Program-made: the position numbers and the translations under genes
Part shown: one piece after another, positions 50,721-64,000 of the stretch
Layout: the number at the start of each line of letters is the position of its first letter
Position numbering within the stretch: the stretch's first letter is position 1
Source: Azadirachta indica
Lineage: Eukaryota; Streptophyta; Magnoliopsida; Sapindales; Meliaceae
Direction: 5' to 3'
DNA: 64,000 nucleotides
Assembly: GCA_022749755.1 (NCBI GenBank)
Contig: CM040453.1
Coordinates: forward strand, 8,888,102-8,952,101
The notes under the pieces: model-generated
What the model was told of the DNA's origin: nothing
Database searches by the model: none
The model's input: the letters and a program-made list of their open reading frames with translations, nothing else

Positions 50721-52098
50721 ACCTACCATTAATACCCATTTGTCAAAGTAATAATGATGAACCATATACAATTTTTATTGAGCCGTCTCTACTGTCAATG
50801 CAACTAACTTGTAATTGGTAGTTCAAATTTGTAAATTAAGGATATATCTGCGTCATTAATTTCAATAATTGTATGAAGATACATAATAAACAAGACATAA
50901 AATTAATAAGTTTATTAATTATTTTTTATATATGATCGAGACCTTTAAGTATAAACAATTAATTGAATTAAAAAAATTATAAAATTTGGTCGACTATAAT
51001 GATAACTGAGATTCATTTTCATTTCATATATATATATATATATATATATTATATCTGGGGTGGATAAGATTCGATTTGGTCCAACTTTTTAAAACACCAG
51101 ATCTGACTCAAAAATTTCAAGTTTTAAAATATTAAGATTGGACCGGAACAAATAGGGAAAAAAAATCGGATCATACCGGATCGGCTACATATAAAAATCG
51201 AATTAAAATCAGATCGATTAGTTCGATTTTTGGATAAATTTTTTATTTTTTTAAAATTTTTCAATATACGAAACGACGTCGTTTTATGAAAATACAGTAA
51301 AATGAAGTCGTTTAAATTAAAAATATTAAAAAATAATAAATTCGATCCGGTTCGAGTTTTTTGGACCAAAACAAAAATCGGAACAAAATTTTAGATTTTT
51401 TAGTTTTAAAAACCGAAATCGAACCGAATTGTATAAAATATCGGACTGAACCTGTCAATTCCGGTTTGGTTCTGGTCCAATTTAGTTTGTTCCGGTTTTT
51501 CTATCCACCCTTATATTATATATCTTGCTCACTTGAAGTATTTGTTTTTTTTTCTTAATTAGACAGAAGAAAACTTTTGGCTACATGAAAAGTAGAAGCT
51601 CTTTTCTCCCATAGCTTCTACTGCACTTTCTTACTTTTTCTTTGCTTATCGACCTCTCTGCTTCTCAAGACAATATTCGATAGGTAAATATTTCTATTGA
51701 TGTTATTGTTGTTTTAATTTTATGTCTTAATTCTCTTCTTCAGATTTTCTATTCTTAATTTCATGGCTTTAAAAGATTAATTATAACAAATTTGATCACT
51801 TGTCTGTGTGTGTGTATATATATATATATATATTTACACATATATAATGCAGACTTATATAGTCTATGTGGGAATCAACTTCAGCAACATCTCTTCATAC
51901 GAGCATGCTACGAAAAGTCCTTGGCAGGTTATGTACATATATATAATCACTTAAAAGTTGTGAATTTGTATATAAAAATTATCAGGTGTCAATCAATAAA
52001 GGGTTGATAAAAGACAAACCAAAAATCTGGTTAATTGTATTACATTCAACTTTTTATAGAAAAAGATGGTTGAGCAAATTATTTTTTTCGTAAATTTT
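50560..52098 (+). repeat. Direct duplication, unit B (~1.54 kb)
   Basis: Second copy of 47018-48556. After 52098 the sequence is ordinary intron 2 tail leading to exon 3. Confidence 0.8.
51055..51512. mobile_element. MULE-type MITE, complete, second copy in arm 2
   Basis: Begins CTGGGGTGGATAAG, ends ATCCACCCTT. Flanked by ATATTATAT at 51046-51054 and 51513-51521, the same flank as 47502-47978, because the surrounding 1.5 kb is duplicated. Confidence 0.8.
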
Positions 52099-52362
52099 GT
52101 TAAAGTTAATTGATTCACATTTATAAAAGGAAAATTTTCCAGTCCCTTGTAGTAAAAGAAATATAATATATTAATTGAGCTCAATTCCTTGCTAGAGCGA
52201 CTTTGAATTTAATTGTAGATTATTTTAACTATAGTAATTAACCTTACAATTAAATAAAAAAGTCAACTATTTCTGGTACAAATAAGTAACAAAAAGAAAC
52301 ATGATTTCAAAATTGTTAATGTTTTAGATAGGCTAACTAATTCGTTCGTGTGAATGATTCAG
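52099..52362 (+). other. Tail of subtilase intron 2
   Basis: Unique AT-rich DNA ending in the acceptor GATTCAG at 52356-52362. Confidence 0.7.
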
Positions 52363-55730
<3,368 letters not shown>

Positions 55731-56256
55731 GCTGCATCTATGATCAGGTTAACAATGTTATAAATTGAAAAGTTGTATTGCCATTTTTGAATTCACTGAA
55801 TCAGAAAAATAAAATCTGGGATTAGAAGATATTTATTCATATTAATATCTGGGTTCTCCACCCTTTCACGTTACTGTTCTCTTGCTTGGATAAGCTGCCC
55901 TCGTCTTTATTTTAAAAATCGGATTCTGAAAAATGTATAATGTACTGCAAACTTGTCTTAGCCTAAATATCTCTGTTGTTTACTGCAAGTAAACCTTATT
56001 CGTCTTGTCTTTTGGTGGCTTTTTGGTAAGCATTTATATAACTTAGTTGTCTACAGTTACCAAACCAGATGATTGCAACCTAGCAGGAGAAAGCTTCGCT
56101 GCTTGATAAACTAGGTGCCGTTTTCGTTGTCCAGATCTTGTGATAAGAGATGGCCCGACAAATATCTTGCTCCGAGACTGAAATCTTCATTGGCAAACCT
56201 GCTGCATTGATAAACTCTCTTGCTGCTTACGGAATCACTCTTTTAAGTGCCCAAGC

Positions 56257-56454
56257 ATGAGACTGGTGCAAAGAACAATGCCGGATCTGATACAAGAAGC
56301 AGAATCGAAGAGAACTCAGTTTGCATCACCCATTGGTCAAAGCACTCGGGGCATTTTTGGTTCTATTACTCGAATGTTGGGAATGTTCAATAGACTGGCA
56401 TCTAGTTCACATATAAATGTGGGAACTGTTTATAGAAAGTTTTCTACAGACTAG
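56257..56454 (+). CDS. Hypothetical 65-aa reading frame in the inter-subtilase spacer
   Basis: The frame opens MRLVQRTMPDL and ends VYRKFSTD. The product is basic, with no signal peptide or membrane segment. I do not recognise it. It lies between the end of one subtilase and exon 1 of the next. Its 65 residues are identical in the inverted copy at 23248-23445, while surrounding sequence has several differences. An upstream in-frame stretch (about 56160-56212; DKYLAPRLKSSLANLLH) ends in a stop before the ATG. It could be a captured gene fragment or chance; coding status is unproven. Confidence 0.3.
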   Translation: MRLVQRTMPDLIQEAESKRTQFASPIGQSTRGIFGSITRMLGMFNRLASSSHINVGTVYRKFSTD

Positions 56455-57166
56455 CACAGCAATGCAGATGCCAGCAAACAGAAGACGACAGGAAACAGGC
56501 CCTCTTGTACAGTAGAAACATGCACTGTGACAATCGTATACACAATGCACACAGAAACTATTTTGCATTTTACTGATGATAGCATTCTTTTACTGAATTA
56601 GGATAGAATGATTTGTACTATATTCGTTAGGGTTAGGAAGCTCCTTTTGTGCCTTCTATAAAAAGTCATCATTGTAATCTTGGTTTTGTATCCGAATCGT
56701 TTGAAATATACAAAAACTTTACACTCCAAAAATTAACTTCACACTTCAACTGATGAAGGGAAAACGAGCAAACAGGCGACGATCAATGTTATTGAGCTGT
56801 AGCGAGAAAATCATGAAGGAATGACAGCATTTTTCAATTTACTGAATAAGAAAAAAGAAATTTGAGATTACAAGAATGTAGCCTACCTTTCTTTCTTTTC
56901 TTTAAAGAAAATCTGTTTCTTATTAAATTTCTGAAGTTAATGGCAAATAAAACAAATTGGAAGAAATTAGAGAGAACTGATTAAAAAGTAAACTGATAGT
57001 GATTGAAAGAAACGGAAAAGTTATTAAACAAGCCACGGTTATTCATTGTTAATGCTACCAAAAAAATCATTACGAAAGCCAAAAACCGTAACTTCCAAAA
57101 TTCTATGTTAAATACATCTCCCAGCTAACTCCCCAAGCAAAAAGCCATTCTGCACATACAAACATA

Positions 57167-57434
57167 ATGGCCAGATCATTGTCAATCTTAATCATCGCCT
57201 TCACATCTCTGTCCATTTTACAGAGCCATGCCAGAGGCGGTGACTCGAGAAAGGTAAGAACTCATATTCATCATCTTTTATTTAGTTTTGTTTCCTCAAC
57301 AAATTTTGTTCACGTTCTAACCACTGATGGCTTTCCTGCAACGCCAGACAGGTCTATCTAGTAAGCTTGGATCTTGGTGTAGAAAACACTAGGGAATTTC
57401 ACCTACAATGTCTTCAGAAAGTTGTCGAGGGCAT
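57167..57434 (+). CDS. Exons 1-2 of a second cucumisin-like subtilase (rest beyond window)
   Basis: Exon 1 (57167-57253) is 29 codons. It starts MARSLSILIIAF and reads as a signal peptide, ending GGDSRK before a GTAAGA donor. Exon 2 (57352-57434) follows a CAG acceptor and encodes the start of the I9 inhibitor propeptide, beginning VYLV and containing FHLQCLQKVVEG, a pattern typical of SBT4 subtilases. It ends with two bases of a codon before GTAATA. Exon 3 of the neighbouring gene (52363) supplies the missing third base and continues in frame with the next part of the propeptide. This gene's own exon 3 should therefore lie past arm 3, outside the window. The start lies about 1.4 kb after the previous subtilase stop, as expected of a tandem array. 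Both exons are open, but whether the whole gene is functional cannot be judged. Confidence 0.75.
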
Positions 57435-57840
57435 GTAATATTTCTCTAATTTTTCTCTGCATTTTTTTTTTTATTCAAGCATTTTGAATTAACTTTCTGA
57501 CCCTGCTTTTTCTATGGCACTTGGGAATAGCACCCCAGCTGAAGCTCTTGGATAGAGTTACCGGTTCGTCCTTCATTGATTTTCAGCGAGACTCACCAAT
57601 AACGAGGCAAAAAAGATAGAAAGTATGGCTATATACGTGTATGTCATTATTAGTAACGATTCGATGTTAAATCGTTATGTAAAAATTTGTTTACCAATGA
57701 CTGTAAAAACTGCTCACACGAAAATTGAATGTTTCCATTTTCTTTTAACTATTTTCACATCTTATATTCACATTCACGATTATTTTTTGTGCTATATAAG
57801 CATATTCCTTTTGTGATTTTGATACGTTTTATTAAATGCA

Positions 57841-58008
57841 GAATTGGAAGATAAAGCAAGTGTTGTGCCAAGCGAACCACCTCTGCATATAACAAGTGTT
57901 GTGCTAAGTGGACCACAACTAAAGCCAGCATCCGGGCAATTATCAGAACTCAGCACTTCGCGTGCTCCAGCTGAAGCCGATCCGAATAATGAATTATTTT
58001 TGCCCTAA
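57841..58008 (+). CDS. Exon-like 55-codon open stretch in intron 2
   Basis: The open frame follows a convincing 3' splice site (AAATGCAG at 57834-57841) and ends at TAA 58006-58008. It has no ATG. The residues are Pro/Ser rich, with a duplicated SVVPS/SVVLS motif and the ending NNELFLP. It lies between subtilase exon 2 and the arm. The copy at 21691-21858 is also open, with a few amino-acid changes. It could be an alternative terminal exon of the subtilase transcript, but the phase does not fit exon 2 directly, so this is weak. Confidence 0.25.
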   Translation, partial: ELEDKASVVPSEPPLHITSVVLSGPQLKPASGQLSELSTSRAPAEADPNNELFLP

Positions 58009-58582
58009 ATTGAAATTGCTGCCATAGACTCACTGCTTGCACTCTTTGCCACCATCACCTCATCTTCGTTGCTTTTGATATCTTCCTAGTTGTGTAAGTC
58101 TATGATTTATGCTTCTTGAGTGAAAGATAGAGAGGAAAATATTTGTGTTAAGTTAAATGTTTTCATCATGATCGTTAAGGTAATGTTCACATATCAACTT
58201 ATAAAATAATATCAAAGAAATTTTCAATTATTTTGTCCAAGAACGTGATCATTATTGATTTCCTAAGATTGTCCTGATCTGTATATTCATTTTTATTCGA
58301 AATTTACTTAATCTTTAATTAATTTTTTGGAATGTGTATAGTTTAATCATATTTATATATATATATATATACATATCACGAAATTTTCTTTCTTTTTATT
58401 CCTTCTAAAGAGACCAAGACATTGTCATATATGTACAAATTTTCGAGGATGAAACTTTTAATTTTCACATCATATTCATGATTATTTTTCTGGCCATATA
58501 TATTATTGCTTATGATTTTTATACGTTTTACTAAATGCAAAATTTAACGGTATAATAAGTCTTTTGTTATTTCATTGGTTGC

Positions 58583-60311
58583 TCCGATGAAAAAAGTTTT
58601 TTTTATTAAAATCAACCATAGAAAGTATTTGTGACCCATACATAGTGACACCAATATATAACAACCGTAAATAATTTTAAAAAATTATATATTTTTTTAC
58701 TAGCATCTTTTATTGTCAAATATTTGACTACAAAGAATATTAACTATTTACAATCATTTCATTTATTTAATTTCAATTACAAATACATTTTATTTTTATA
58801 TGAATTTGAATGCATTTTATTTTTTCTTTTATGCTCCATTCTTTTTTTTATAATTAAAATAGATTAGTATTTTAAAATTTAATAAAAAGCATCTAACAAC
58901 TCTATTTATAATCATCAACCAATTTATTTTTGCAAAATTCATTGTCTTTCATTACAATGGATGACATTTAATAACTAATTACTCAAAAAATATATATACT
59001 TTTGAAGGCATAATACAAATGCAAAAGAAAGCTTGTTCAAAATGTTTGCCTACCCCACTTAGGATACAAATAATAACTAATGCTTTACCCAACTATGATA
59101 CAATCCTTATAAGTAATTCTATGCCCAAGCTCTTGGTATCAATTCCAATGCAGTTGCATGAATTACAAATGCTTGTTTGTTGACATGTTCTATTTCCTAT
59201 ACGTTACTATCATATCCTCACAAATGCTTTCCAGCTGAATGAATTACAAAGATATCAAATTAGAAAAGATCAATGAAACTCAGGAAGGACAAATAACATG
59301 GAAATTGAACAAAAAACATCAAACAAAGCACAATAATACACGTGTAAGATTCAACTCTGCTAGTTCATTTAATGAAAAAGCAAGTGCCATTTAAAAGAAC
59401 AAAATCAACAACTTATGTATCAAGATGCTAAGTTTACTTCTCATAAAACAAAATAAAATCTGACGTGAACTTTGCTAGAATAAACAAACTTTAACTTCTA
59501 AATACGTTAAAGTAAACATTGTTACAGAAATTCAATTGAAGGACTTGGCTGTTAGGAGAATGGACTGCCAACCAATGGTATAAGTAGTTGTACAGTGCCT
59601 TAAACTTAAAAAGAGGGCATATATAAAATATGTCATCCCGTGTATAGGCAATAGAAAGGAGTTATGCAAATGAGCAACACACACTGCCAAAAACTAAACC
59701 GAACAAATGTAAACAAATGCCAAAACAAAACCATTCAAGAGAAAACATCAAATGCCAAAACAGAAGAGCGGAAGCAGAGAAAGAAAAGTTAGGAAGAACC
59801 TGGCGAGAGTAACTGACGGCAGCATGCCAGAGAGGGCAAGTTGCCGGTGGCCTGCGAAGGAGGCCGATGATAAATCTATTCTGTGACCACATCTATTTTG
59901 CGAAGAACATTTTGAGCCCAAAAACAAAATTAAATCATTTTTTTAAAAAACAATAATATTTGAATCCTTAATATTTTCACAATTAAAGATATTTGATATA
60001 ATTTAATATATATTTAATATTTTAGTCTCAATTATTAGAGACTAATATATATTATATAAGATAATAATACTCAATTTTTTAGTATAAAACAGTACATAGA
60101 CTATATTATAATTTTATTAAAACAACGTAATTTTGGTAAAAAATTTAATGACAAGCTTTTTTGTGGCTAATGTTTGATTTGATTGCAAATAATAAACTCT
60201 TTTGCGATTAAATTGTGTTCAATTACAAATGAGGTGCAAATAGTCCTTTATTTGCAGTGGTTTTAAAATCGACTACAAAAATCAATCGTAAAAAAAATTT
60301 TTCTCATAGTG
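58583..60311. mobile_element. CACTA-like element, arm 3 copy
   Basis: It ends TTCTCATAGTG at 60311, the reverse complement of the CACTATGAGAA terminus. Its other end is CTCCGATGAAAAAAG at about 58583. The interior matches arm 1 closely, including the open stretch at 59662-59892. It is non-autonomous. Confidence 0.45.
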
Positions 60312-60371
60312 AGCCAAGTTAAAGGATTTGGCTAATGAAGCCAAGATCCAAGCAAATACCATTTTTATCCA

Positions 60372-60373
<2 letters not shown>

Positions 60374-60402
<29 letters not shown>

Positions 60403-60408
60403 CATACA
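60374..60408. repeat. (CATA)n microsatellite, arm 3
   Basis: About nine copies of the tetranucleotide; equivalent of 19258-19292. Confidence 0.95.
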
Positions 60409-60411
60409 CCA

Positions 60412-61469
60412 GGGTTTGAGGTGGAGTTGGGTGCACCTGAGGTAGTCAAATGCCTCGAACCAAGTCCTAGTCCTATCTCAAATGAAAAATGCAGTTCGAT
60501 GCTATTTTGAAGGTTAGCCCACTATGAGCCCTTGAAAACGATAAGATATATGTGCTCTGCCTCCCGCACAACTTCTTTATTTAGCTCATTTTGCCTCCAA
60601 ACACTCCCCACCACATAATACAATCTAGTTCGTCTACAAACTCCTAGCAAAATAGAACAAGGCTTAGACAGGGGTCGCCTTTCTACTACCCTCTCCAATG
60701 CCTAGTTAAGCATCTAAAAGTAATAGAACAAGGCGAAAGTCATTCATGGAGAAAGAAAACTCATAAGATCAAAGGAGTCAACGCAAAATAAGACGAACCA
60801 AGCTCTTTGCAATGCATTCACTGTGCATTCATAGAGGTTTTCATGGTGAATTTGTGAGCAAAATGAGAAGGAAGAGAGAGAATCATTTTGGGTAACATAA
60901 CCTTATCTCTCCTAGGAATGTAGTGAATGAATTCTCCTCTACCAAAACCAAGAGAAATATGGTTCTATATTGAAATAAAAATTCTTAAATGTGATTGGAT
61001 GGAAAATATTGCCTTAACCTTGCCTTTACCTTTGCCTCCCACCATTAGCTCTTAGTGATCCCTTGTCTAAGTGACACATTAAAATTAATTTGTTATAAAA
61101 TTAGTTATATTATTATTTTAATATTTATTTTCAATTAGGAGTTGAAAATAATTTTTTACCTAATTAATATTATATAAGGGTATCATTGTTATGTTTTAAT
61201 AAATCAAAATTTTTATGGGTATTTTTAAAACTATTGAGACCATTTAAGTTAACACACTAAATTTTAGGGATTCATATATTATTATACTTAACCCTGTCAA
61301 TTAACAGAAGGGGAATTCGGGTTATTATGGAAATAAGAGGGGGGTATCGGGGTATTAGGTGAAACAATAGAGGGGAATCGAGCATTCTCCCCAATAAATT
61401 ATCTAGAACAAGTTCAAACATTTCTAGGCGCAAGTGAAGAATCGATGGCACTTTTCTAACCCTCTTTCA
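60412..61469. other. Unassigned arm 3 interval
   Basis: Equivalent of 18217-19257 in reverse; shares the arm 1 type of sequence at about 61085-61395. No gene recognised. Confidence 0.35.
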
Positions 61470-61622
61470 TGTGTTGTGATATACGACCACTTTTATCATA
61501 CATGCTATGATACATTGTTGCATTTTTCACATGTGCCATAGTATATGGTCACATGAGCATTTCCACACGCACCACAGTATGTGGTTGTGTGAACACCTCT
61601 ACATGTGCCATGATATATGTCA
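61470..61622. repeat. Degenerate ~36-bp minisatellite, arm 3
   Basis: Third copy of the array at 18060-18216, reversed. Confidence 0.65.
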
Positions 61623-61688
61623 AGTGGGGTATTATTAACAAATGGCGAATAATCTAGCAATATATAGGGAGAAGCCTAACTTAAATTG

Positions 61689-62430
61689 TTAGAAAATAAG
61701 CGATAGCTTGCAATAACAATGATGTAAAGGATGTTTCAAACTTTCTACGCAAGCATATTTTCACCCAATTTAGCACACCTCAAGCAATCATTAGTGATGG
61801 CGGGAAGTGCTTTTGCAATCATCAATTCGAAGTCATGTTGAAGAAATATGGTGTGACTCACTAGGTAGCTATCGCTTACTACCCTCAAACAAGCGGTCAA
61901 TTAGAAATTTCAAATAGAGAATTGAAAAGAATTCTTGATAAAACTGTTAGCACTTCAAGGAAGGATTGGTCGAAGAAGTTGGATGATGTTTATAATGGGC
62001 ATATCACGTGACATTCAAAACTCAACAAAATGTACTTGTACAAGTTTCAAGCTTGCCATCTTTTGGTAAAGCTTGAACACAAGACATATTGGGCTACGAA
62101 GATTTTGTATTTTGACATGGAGGCTACTTCGGAAAAAAGGTTGTTACATTAAATGAAATGGAAGAGTTTAGAAATGAAGCATATGAGAATGCCTAAATCT
62201 ATAAGGAACGTGCTAAAAAATGGCATGACAAGCATATTTTGTGGCATGAATTTATGGTTGGTCAAAAAGTTTTATTGTACAATTCTCTACTTCGACTCTT
62301 TCCTAAAAATTTATGTTCATATTCATAAGGCCCATTCACAGTGGTTCGTGTGTTTCCTTACAGTGAAGTGGAAATTTATCAACGAAACAAAGGAACATTT
62401 AAAGTAAATAGACAACAGTTGAAACATTAT
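61689..62430 (+). pseudogene. Gypsy integrase remnant, arm 3
   Basis: Starts inside the integrase core at the deletion junction, with ISDGGKCFCN near 61790, EISNREL near 61905 and the C-terminal part to about 62420. The RT, RNase H and solo LTR are missing because of the deletion. Confidence 0.75.
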
Positions 62431-64000
62431 GTGGAGAATGAATTTTAGCAATGCAAAACCACTACCACCTGAATGTTTTTATGTTGTAACCATCATAGTG
62501 CACGCTAGTGCCAAGCATTATGCCTTCGCTGTGTAATTTTAGCACGCAAGGGTAGAACCTTTGGTGCAGTTATGCCATGGCTACTGCTTGTCCTTTCAGT
62601 GTAGAGAATTCATGACAAGCCCACCTGCATGGCAGCATCTATGGCATGCTCGTGCGCAACCTTCTTTCTTTGTGCCTAAAATGCACAGTGCACCTGTGTG
62701 ACGAGAGAGCTCGGCCACACACTCGTAGCTGCACCAAGGAAGCACAAGGCAGCATCCATGGCATACTTGAGCGTGCCATGGCGCGCCTGTACAACCCCCA
62801 TACATATCCCCCACATTTCTCTGTTTTGCTTCTTCACTCTTTGTCTGTGTTTTCTCCCCTAAAATACAAAACATATCCTCTCAAACACTTTCCCCTTTGC
62901 ATCACTTCCTAAACATAAAACTTTTGTTCAAAACTTGTACTCACTTCAATCGATCTTTATACTATAATACATCCTTATTCAAAAAAACCAATCACCTAAT
63001 TAAGCATAAAATACACAAAAATCTCCATCATTGCAAGAAATTAGGAAATTGTGGTGAAAGCAAATTTCTGGATATTATCTTCAATCCTGGATTTTCACAT
63101 CAATTTCAAGTAAATCCTCACTTTTATACAACTTCATTATTAATTTGAATTTAAATTGAGTAGTGGATTACGATATTTTTGGGAGAGCTTGAAGTTGTTA
63201 GGTTGATGTTGTTTGTTGAGAATTATGTTGGAGTTATTGAATCAATATCATATTAGAAATAATTGGAGTCAATAGTGGATTATTGAGATTTATACAATAC
63301 ATTTAAGAGGGATTAAGACAACTATAAAATGACCATTGAAAAATTATGTGTTTTGGGCATTCAATAGTTGCAAGGTCGCAGCAAAACTCACGAATCTCTC
63401 ACCTTTCTAGAAAACACACTCAATAGATATGTTAAGGCATGGCATAAATTCATTTGCTCCAACCTTGTGCCCATTTCTTATCTGAACGAAGTCATAGCAA
63501 AGCGAGCTACCCAGTTTTATTATGTTTGTATAGAGATTTAATTGACATGGGAAAGGTCATAAGAGAAAGCTTGATCAACTCTATTGAAGCCAAGACAATG
63601 GGTGGATACACACACACTTGTCTTGTCACTGCCTTATGTTTAAAAGCAAGGGTAAAGGTTGATAAAATGGAAGATAAATTGGATCCAAACCTCTGATTGA
63701 TAGCTTTGCCATTTCTAAGTTCACTTGTTGGGTAGAAGGTATATCCATCTGATCCGGTTTATGGTTTCATGTAGACCAAGAAAAATAAATTCCACCGCTA
63801 TACAAACCATTGCCTCGCCTTCAGAAGGATTCACTGAATACATTTCTCACTCAAGTATTGGTTAGCCTATGAAGCAAGATTATAGCGTTAAGAAAATCCT
63901 TATAAAGACCTACCGACTCCCCTATGTGTCAATTAAAGTGATGAAGCTGGTCCTTCCAACTCATCTCATAAAGATACCACTCAATCTAGAATTGCCGATA
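62431..64000 (+). mobile_element. Post-pol region of the Athila-type element, arm 3
   Basis: Equivalent of 8022-9600. It contains the GC-rich patch (62500-62800) and the env-like remnant (63400-63696). It continues past the window. Confidence 0.6.
63400..63696 (+). pseudogene. Env-like / plant transposon-protein domain remnant, arm 3
   Basis: Same decayed domain as 8288-8694: ESLINSIEAKTMGGYTHTCL followed by VTALCLKARVKVDKM. A frameshift lies between its N-terminal part (63400-63540) and this piece. Confidence 0.45.

Larger units (their letters stand above)
24677..52362 (+). repeat. Arm 2 of the composite duplication (intron 2 filling)
   Basis: This forward copy runs from a rearrangement junction at 24674-24676 to the splice acceptor at 52361-52362 in front of subtilase exon 3. 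It is the only complete arm in the window, about 27.7 kb. It is the most divergent of the three: by eye it differs from arm 1 at roughly one base in ten, where arms 1 and 3 differ at about one in twenty-five in the stretches I compared. Private features include the TRIM-like pair (26937-27314), a 69-bp tandem duplication (29609-29746), and the block 41299-43280. Confidence 0.9.
58113..64000 (+). repeat. Arm 3 of the composite duplication, truncated by the window
   Basis: It starts at the same base as arm 2 (TTCTTGAG, 58113-58120) and follows arm 1 in reverse to 61688. There it jumps from the equivalent of arm 1 position 17994 to that of 10332, so about 7.66 kb is missing. It then continues to the equivalent of about 8022 at the window end. 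It shares with arm 1, against arm 2, the loss of the segment equivalent to 38654-39262, the sequence replaced at 28079-28430 of arm 2, and the absence of the TRIM-like pair. Confidence 0.9.

Overview
The window looks like AT-rich nuclear DNA from a eudicot. It has long microsatellites, spliced gene fragments with GT-AG introns, Ty3/gypsy (Athila-type) retrotransposon remnants, MITEs and a TRIM-like repeat. I see no bacterial or organellar gene organisation, no rRNA or tRNA, and no CRISPR array. I cannot name the species.

The dominant structure is a large composite duplication. One roughly 28-kb segment, called the 'arm' here, occurs three times: arm 1 at 1-21587 (reversed), arm 2 at 24677-52362 (forward) and arm 3 from 58113 to the window end (forward, truncated). 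A 3.1-kb block carrying subtilase pieces occurs twice in opposite orientations (21588-24673 and 54992-58112). Reading left to right: reversed arm 1, reversed subtilase block, arm 2, subtilase exons 3 to last, intergenic spacer, exons 1-2 of a second subtilase, arm 3. The in-phase split of exons 1-2 from exon 3 shows that the arm is the content of intron 2 of a cucumisin-like (SBT4-type) subtilase. That makes a transposon-filled intron of about 28 kb, in a gene that was tandemly duplicated and then copied again in inverted orientation.

Inside each arm is a decayed Athila-type gypsy element. Its pol gene (reverse transcriptase, RNase H, integrase) is interrupted by a solo LTR of a related family with a perfect 5-bp target-site duplication. 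It is followed by a long 3' region with an env-like or transposon-protein remnant, and ends in an LTR fragment. Around it lie AT-rich repeats, a CACTA-like non-autonomous element, a short minisatellite and several Mutator-type MITEs with 9-bp target duplications. Shared and private indels show that arms 1 and 3 are sisters and arm 2 is older. Arm 3 has since lost 7.66 kb.

No gene in the window looks clearly functional. The best preserved coding sequence is the subtilase (52363-55730), a pseudogene with at least four conserved Trp codons turned into stops, several frameshifts and a broken splice donor. Exons 1-2 of a further copy (57167-57434) are intact, but their gene continues outside the window. 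Positions of repeat edges come from reading by eye and may be off by a few bases; no alignment or database search was run.
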